This document shows, piece after piece, positions 60,468-64,000 of a DNA stretch of 64,000 nt. The number at the start of each line of letters is the position of its first letter. Positions within the stretch are counted from its first letter, which is position 1. The notes beneath the pieces are model-generated. The model searched no databases and was not told the DNA's origin. It saw nothing but the letters and a program-made list of their open reading frames with translations. The position numbers and the translations under genes are program-made. The DNA is taken from the NCBI RefSeq assembly GCF_008087085.1, contig NZ_VIYJ01000012.1, forward strand, positions 62,001 to 126,000, in the 5' to 3' direction. This DNA is from Nocardioides rubriscoriae (GTDB taxonomy: Bacteria > Actinomycetota > Actinomycetes > Propionibacteriales > Nocardioidaceae).

Positions 60468-60911
60468 TCAGGCGACGGTCTTGGGCGCGACGAGCCGGGT
60501 GGCCGACCAGTCCTTGCTCACCGCCGCGGACGTCGTCTGCGACAGACCGGCGATGGGCGCGGCCTCGGCGATGTCGGCGGCGTCGACCGCGTTGGGCCGG
60601 CCGATCTTGGGGGTCAACAGCCAGATCACGCCGCCTCCGACGAGGTCGGTGAGCGCCTCGACCAGGCCGTCGACGAGGTCGCCGTCCTCGTCGCGCCACC
60701 ACAGCAGGACGGCGTCGACCACGTTGCCGTAGTCGCCGTCGACCATGTCGGCGTCGATGGCGTCCTCGATGGCGACCCGCAGGGCGTCATCGGTGTCGTT
60801 GTCCCAGCCGAGCTCCTGCACGACCATGCCGTTGGTGAGGCCGAGCCTCTCGGCAGGACCTGTCTGGCCAGTTCCGGTTTGGGTAGTGCCGCCACCGGCG
60901 GTCGAGCTCAC
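60468..60911 (-). CDS. DUF3052 family protein (Rv2239c-like)
   Basis: A 147-residue actinobacterial protein with the DUF3052 blocks VVQELGWDNDTDDALRVAIE, DGDYGNVVDAVLLWWRDEDG, LVDGLVEALTDL and VIWLLTPKIGRP. Function unknown; it is generally found between ahpE and aceE, as here. GTG 60911 is chosen over an upstream ATG because GGAGGAA lies in front of it. It is divergent from aceE. Confidence 0.9.
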   Translation of the reverse strand: MSSTAGGGTTQTGTGQTGPAERLGLTNGMVVQELGWDNDTDDALRVAIEDAIDADMVDGDYGNVVDAVLLWWRDEDGDLVDGLVEALTDLVGGGVIWLLTPKIGRPNAVDAADIAEAAPIAGLSQTTSAAVSKDWSATRLVAPKTVA

Positions 60912-60987
60912 GGGAAATTCCTCCAACGAAACGAGTGGGTGTTGGGGCGTAGTCCATCGGAGAAGGGCTCAACCCGCAAGACCTGCC

Positions 60988-61036
60988 CACCTCGACCACC
61001 CTTTCGACACGGCCCGGGGGCCCACCTCGACCACGG
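60988..61036. repeat. partial palindromic repeat copy 6
   Basis: Two short pieces of the repeat arm (cacctcgaccaccc at about 60988 and cccacctcgaccacggg at about 61021) in direct orientation, in the gap between DUF3052 and aceE. A degenerate copy. Confidence 0.5.
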
Positions 61037-61104
61037 GTCAGGGCTACTTGCGGGTAGCCCAGGCGTCGATTCCGCGGCCTCGATCCGCGTGCGACGATGG
61101 ACCG

Positions 61105-63945
61105 GTGAGCGGCGAGACACCCACCTCCCCCGACCTATCCGACCAGCCCGCACAGGGCGCCCAGAGCACCACGGCCGACCAGACCCCACGGTCGACCGTG
61201 CGCGCGGTGATCCACGAGGGCCTGCCGACCCAGCTGCCCGACATCGACCCCGACGAGACGCAGGACTGGCTCGACTCCTTCGACGCGATGCTCGACGAGC
61301 GCGGTCGCGACCGGGCCCGCTACGTGATGCTGCGCCTGCTCGAGCGGGCCCGCGAGACCCAGGTCGGCGTCCCCGCCCTGCGCAGCACCGACTACATCAA
61401 CACCATCCCGCCCGAGCGCGAGCCGTGGTTCCCCGGCGACTACGAGGTCGAGCAGCGCATCCGCGCGTTCCTGCGCTGGAACGCCGCCGTGATGGTGTCG
61501 AGCGCCAACCGCAAGGGGCTCGAGGTCGGCGGCCACATCGCGACCTACCAGTCCTCGGCGAGCCTCTACGAGGTCGGCTTCAACCACTTCTTCCGCGGCA
61601 AGGACGCCCCCGGTGGCGGCGACCAGATCTACATCCAGGGCCACGGCTCCCCGGGCATCTACGCCCGTGCCTTCCTCGAGGGCAGGCTCACCGAGCAGCA
61701 GCTCTACCGCTTCCGCCAGGAGGTGCAGCACGGGCCGGGCCAGGGCCTGCCGTCCTACCCCCACCCGCGGTTGATGCCCGACTTCTGGGAGTTCCCGACG
61801 GTGTCGATGGGCCTGACGGCCCTCAACTCGATCTACCAGGCGCGGTTCAACCGCTACCTCCACAACCGCAACATCAAGGACACCTCCGACCAGCACGTGT
61901 GGGCGTTCCTCGGCGACGGCGAGATGGCCGAGCCCGAGTCGCTCGGCGCGATCCGGGTCGCGGCGCGCGAGGAGCTCGACAACCTCACCTGGGTCGTCAA
62001 CTGCAACCTGCAGCAGCTCGACGGGCCGGTCACCGGCAACGGCAAGATCATCCAGGAGCTCGAGGCCAACTTCCGTGGCGCGGGCTGGAACGTCATCAAG
62101 GTGATCTGGGGCCAGGGATGGGACGCCCTGCTGGCCCGTGACGTCGACGGCGTGCTCGTCAACAAGATGAACACCACGCCCGACGGCGACTTCCAGACCT
62201 ACTCGGTCGAGGACGGCGCCTACGTCCGTGAGCACTTCTTCGGCCCCGACCCGCGGTTGCGCCGGATGGTCGAGCACATGACCGACGGCCAGATCCAGAA
62301 GCTCCCACGCGGCGGTCACGACTACCGCAAGGTCTACGCCGCGTTCGAGTCGGCCACCAAGCACGTCGGCCAGCCGACGGTGATCCTGGCCAAGACCATC
62401 AAGGGCTGGACGATCGACGCCCTCGAGGGCAAGAACGCCACCCACCAGATGAAGAAGCTCACCCAGGACGACCTCAAGCGCTTCCGCGACCGGCTGCACC
62501 TGCCGATCTCCGACCGCGACCTCGAGCGCTCCTACGAGGAGACCGGCTCCGCGCCGTTCTTCCACCCGGGCGAGAAGTCCCCCGAGATCGAGTACATGAT
62601 GCAGCGGCGCGCGGCCCTCGGCGGGTCGGTGCCCCGGCGCCTGGTGCGCGCCAAGCCCCTCACGCTTCCCGGTGACGCGGTCTACGCCGAGGTCGCCAAG
62701 GGCGGCGGCAAGCACGCGGTCGCGACCACGATGGCCTGCGTCCGGCTGCTGCGCGACTGGATGAAGGACCCCGAGATCGGCAAGCGCATCGTGCCGATCG
62801 CGCCCGACGAGTACCGCACGTTCGGCATGGACTCGATGTTCCCGAGCGCCAAGGTCTACAACCCCGGCGGCCAGCAGTACGAGGCCGTCGACCGCAAGCT
62901 GCTGCTGGCCTACAAGGAGTCGACGAGCGGGCAGATGCTCCACGAGGGCATCTCCGAGGCCGGCGCCATGGCGTCGGCGACGGCGGCCGGGTCGTCGTAC
63001 TCCACGCACGGCGAGCACATGATCCCGTTCTACATCTTCTACTCGATGTTCGGGTTCCAGCGCACCGGCGACTCGATCTGGGCGATGGCCGACCAGCTGG
63101 CCCGCGGCTTCCTCATCGGGGCGACCGCCGGCCGCACGACGCTGACCGGCGAGGGCCTGCAGCACGCCGACGGCCACTCCCCGCTGCTCGCGGCCACCAA
63201 CCCGGCCGTCGTGCACTACGACCCGGCGTTCGCCTACGAGATCGGGCACATCATGCGCTCGGGCCTGGAGCGGATGTACGGCACCGGTGGCGAGGACGGC
63301 AACGGCGAGAACGTCATCTTCTACCTCACCGTCTACAACGAGCCGGTCGAGCAGCCGGCCCAGCCCGACGACGTCGACGTCGAGGGGATCCTGCGCGGCC
63401 TCCACCGCGTCTCGACCGCCTCCGGCGAGGGCCCCCGGGTCCAGCTGATGGCCTCCGGCGTCGGCTTCCCGTGGGTCAAGGAGGCCGCCCGGCTGCTGGC
63501 CGAGGAGTGGGGCGTGCAGTCCGACACCTGGTCGGTGACGTCGTGGAACGAGCTGGCTCGCGACGCCGTCGCGGCGGAGGACCACAACCTGCTGCACCCT
63601 GACGAGAGCCCGCGCGTCCCCTACGTCACCACCAAGCTCCGCGACCAGGGCGGGCCGTTCATCGCGGTCTCCGACTACATGGCCGCCGTGCCGCTGCAGA
63701 TCGCCCGTTGGGTGCCCGGTGACTACTGCGTGCTCGGTGCCGACGGGTTCGGCTTCGCCGACACCCGTCCCGCCGCGCGACGCTTCTTCCGCATCGACGC
63801 CCAGTCGGTCGTCGTCCGCGCGCTGCAGGCCCTGGCCGACGCGGGCGAGATCGACCCGGCCCTGGTGGGCAAGGCCGCTACGCAGTACCGCATCGACGAC
63901 CCCACCGCCGTCGCCGGCGTCAAGCAGGAGGGTGCTGGCGCCTGA
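61105..63945 (+). CDS. aceE: pyruvate dehydrogenase E1, homodimeric type
   Basis: A 946-residue AceE that decarboxylates pyruvate with thiamine pyrophosphate and passes the acetyl group to E2. TPP-binding motif from FLGDGEMAEPESLGAIRVAA to NCNLQQLDGPVTGN. Further family blocks: HGSPGIYARAFLEGRL, GMDSMFPSAKVYNPGGQQYE, GISEAGAMASATAAGSSYST and YMAAVPLQIARWVPGDY. GTG start at 61105; the N-terminal extension of about 35 residues is polar. A repeat fragment follows the stop. Confidence 0.95.
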   Translation: MSGETPTSPDLSDQPAQGAQSTTADQTPRSTVRAVIHEGLPTQLPDIDPDETQDWLDSFDAMLDERGRDRARYVMLRLLERARETQVGVPALRSTDYINTIPPEREPWFPGDYEVEQRIRAFLRWNAAVMVSSANRKGLEVGGHIATYQSSASLYEVGFNHFFRGKDAPGGGDQIYIQGHGSPGIYARAFLEGRLTEQQLYRFRQEVQHGPGQGLPSYPHPRLMPDFWEFPTVSMGLTALNSIYQARFNRYLHNRNIKDTSDQHVWAFLGDGEMAEPESLGAIRVAAREELDNLTWVVNCNLQQLDGPVTGNGKIIQELEANFRGAGWNVIKVIWGQGWDALLARDVDGVLVNKMNTTPDGDFQTYSVEDGAYVREHFFGPDPRLRRMVEHMTDGQIQKLPRGGHDYRKVYAAFESATKHVGQPTVILAKTIKGWTIDALEGKNATHQMKKLTQDDLKRFRDRLHLPISDRDLERSYEETGSAPFFHPGEKSPEIEYMMQRRAALGGSVPRRLVRAKPLTLPGDAVYAEVAKGGGKHAVATTMACVRLLRDWMKDPEIGKRIVPIAPDEYRTFGMDSMFPSAKVYNPGGQQYEAVDRKLLLAYKESTSGQMLHEGISEAGAMASATAAGSSYSTHGEHMIPFYIFYSMFGFQRTGDSIWAMADQLARGFLIGATAGRTTLTGEGLQHADGHSPLLAATNPAVVHYDPAFAYEIGHIMRSGLERMYGTGGEDGNGENVIFYLTVYNEPVEQPAQPDDVDVEGILRGLHRVSTASGEGPRVQLMASGVGFPWVKEAARLLAEEWGVQSDTWSVTSWNELARDAVAAEDHNLLHPDESPRVPYVTTKLRDQGGPFIAVSDYMAAVPLQIARWVPGDYCVLGADGFGFADTRPAARRFFRIDAQSVVVRALQALADAGEIDPALVGKAATQYRIDDPTAVAGVKQEGAGA

Positions 63946-63963
63946 GGAGGCCGCACAGCTCAC

Positions 63964-64000
63964 ACCGTGGTCGAGCACGACGCCAGCACACGGTGGTCGA
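63964..64000. repeat. palindromic repeat copy 7 (cut by window end)
   Basis: ccgtggtcgagcacg and cacggtggtcga, in direct orientation, right after aceE. The arm sequence matches the other copies; the rest lies beyond the window. Confidence 0.5.

Noticed and set aside
61135..63978. 947-codon minus-strand open frame antisense to aceE
   Set aside because: A shadow frame of a highly conserved plus-strand gene, with valine/glycine/arginine-rich low-complexity composition.
1..64000. CRISPR arrays, integrases, prophage or complete insertion sequences
   Set aside because: No regularly spaced direct repeats and no transposase, integrase or phage structural motifs were seen; the repeats present are isolated palindromes.

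Overview
The window is very GC-rich and gene-dense, with many GTG starts, a few TTG starts, and 4-bp ATGA/GTGA overlaps between genes. Gene content points to a high-GC actinomycete, most likely Nocardioides or a close relative in the Propionibacteriales (inference). Supporting signs are the block of RNase HI-phosphatase, zinc-ribbon, Nif3-like, AhpE-type peroxiredoxin, DUF3052 and homodimeric aceE genes, which resembles the Mycobacterium tuberculosis Rv2228c-Rv2241 neighbourhood.

Layout. 1-5.7 kb: the 3' part of a YibE/F membrane protein, a carboxymuconolactone-decarboxylase-like protein divergent from an HxlR regulator, the RNase P RNA gene rnpB, an NAD(P)-binding protein, an HSL-type hydrolase, a CsoR/CstR-family regulator, PPK2 and a 2H phosphoesterase. 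5.7-30.2 kb: a nearly complete aerobic cobalamin pathway. It holds cobG, cobH, cobIJ, cobM, cobL, a ChlI-ChlD-type chelatase subunit, bluB, cobO, cobB, cobC, cbtBA, cobT, cobS, cobU, cobD/cbiB, cobK, cobQ, cobF and cobN. Four cobalamin riboswitches head its main transcription units. A NADAR protein, an AlkB-like dioxygenase, a small P-loop kinase, an HNH endonuclease relic and repeat elements are interspersed. 30.3-35.9 kb: small accessory enzymes, including a frameshifted GNAT-methyltransferase fusion, a stand-alone trpF and an FhuF-like [2Fe-2S] protein. 36-39.3 kb: phosphoenolpyruvate synthase and its regulatory kinase/phosphotransferase. 39.5-45.5 kb: a secreted glycoside hydrolase, a Ser/Thr kinase, a sugar acetyltransferase, NUDIX and RNB proteins, and YaaA. 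45.8-50.2 kb: an orphan membrane histidine kinase divergent from an ornithine-decarboxylase-like enzyme and an MFS transporter. 50.5-64 kb: the RNase H/zinc-ribbon/Nif3 operon, two acyl-CoA ligases, a Tat-leader/DUF4331/His-rich three-gene operon, tRNA-Val(TAC), peroxiredoxin, DUF3052 and aceE.

How the genes work together. The cob genes would convert precorrin-2 to adenosylcobalamin: methylation and ring contraction (CobI, G, J, M, F, K, L, H), amidation and cobalt insertion (CobB, CobN plus the ChlID-like subunit), adenosylation (CobO), cobyric acid formation (CobQ), nucleotide loop assembly (CobC, CobD, CobU, CobT, CobS), lower-ligand synthesis (BluB) and cobalt uptake (CbtAB). B12 feedback is expected at four riboswitches. 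The main anomaly is CobG, the ring-contraction enzyme: it stops before the iron-sulfur-binding region, although CobF marks the route as oxygen-dependent. A family of 40-50 bp palindromic repeats ('ggtctcgaggctcg...cgcacctcgaccacc') is scattered through the intergenic gaps.
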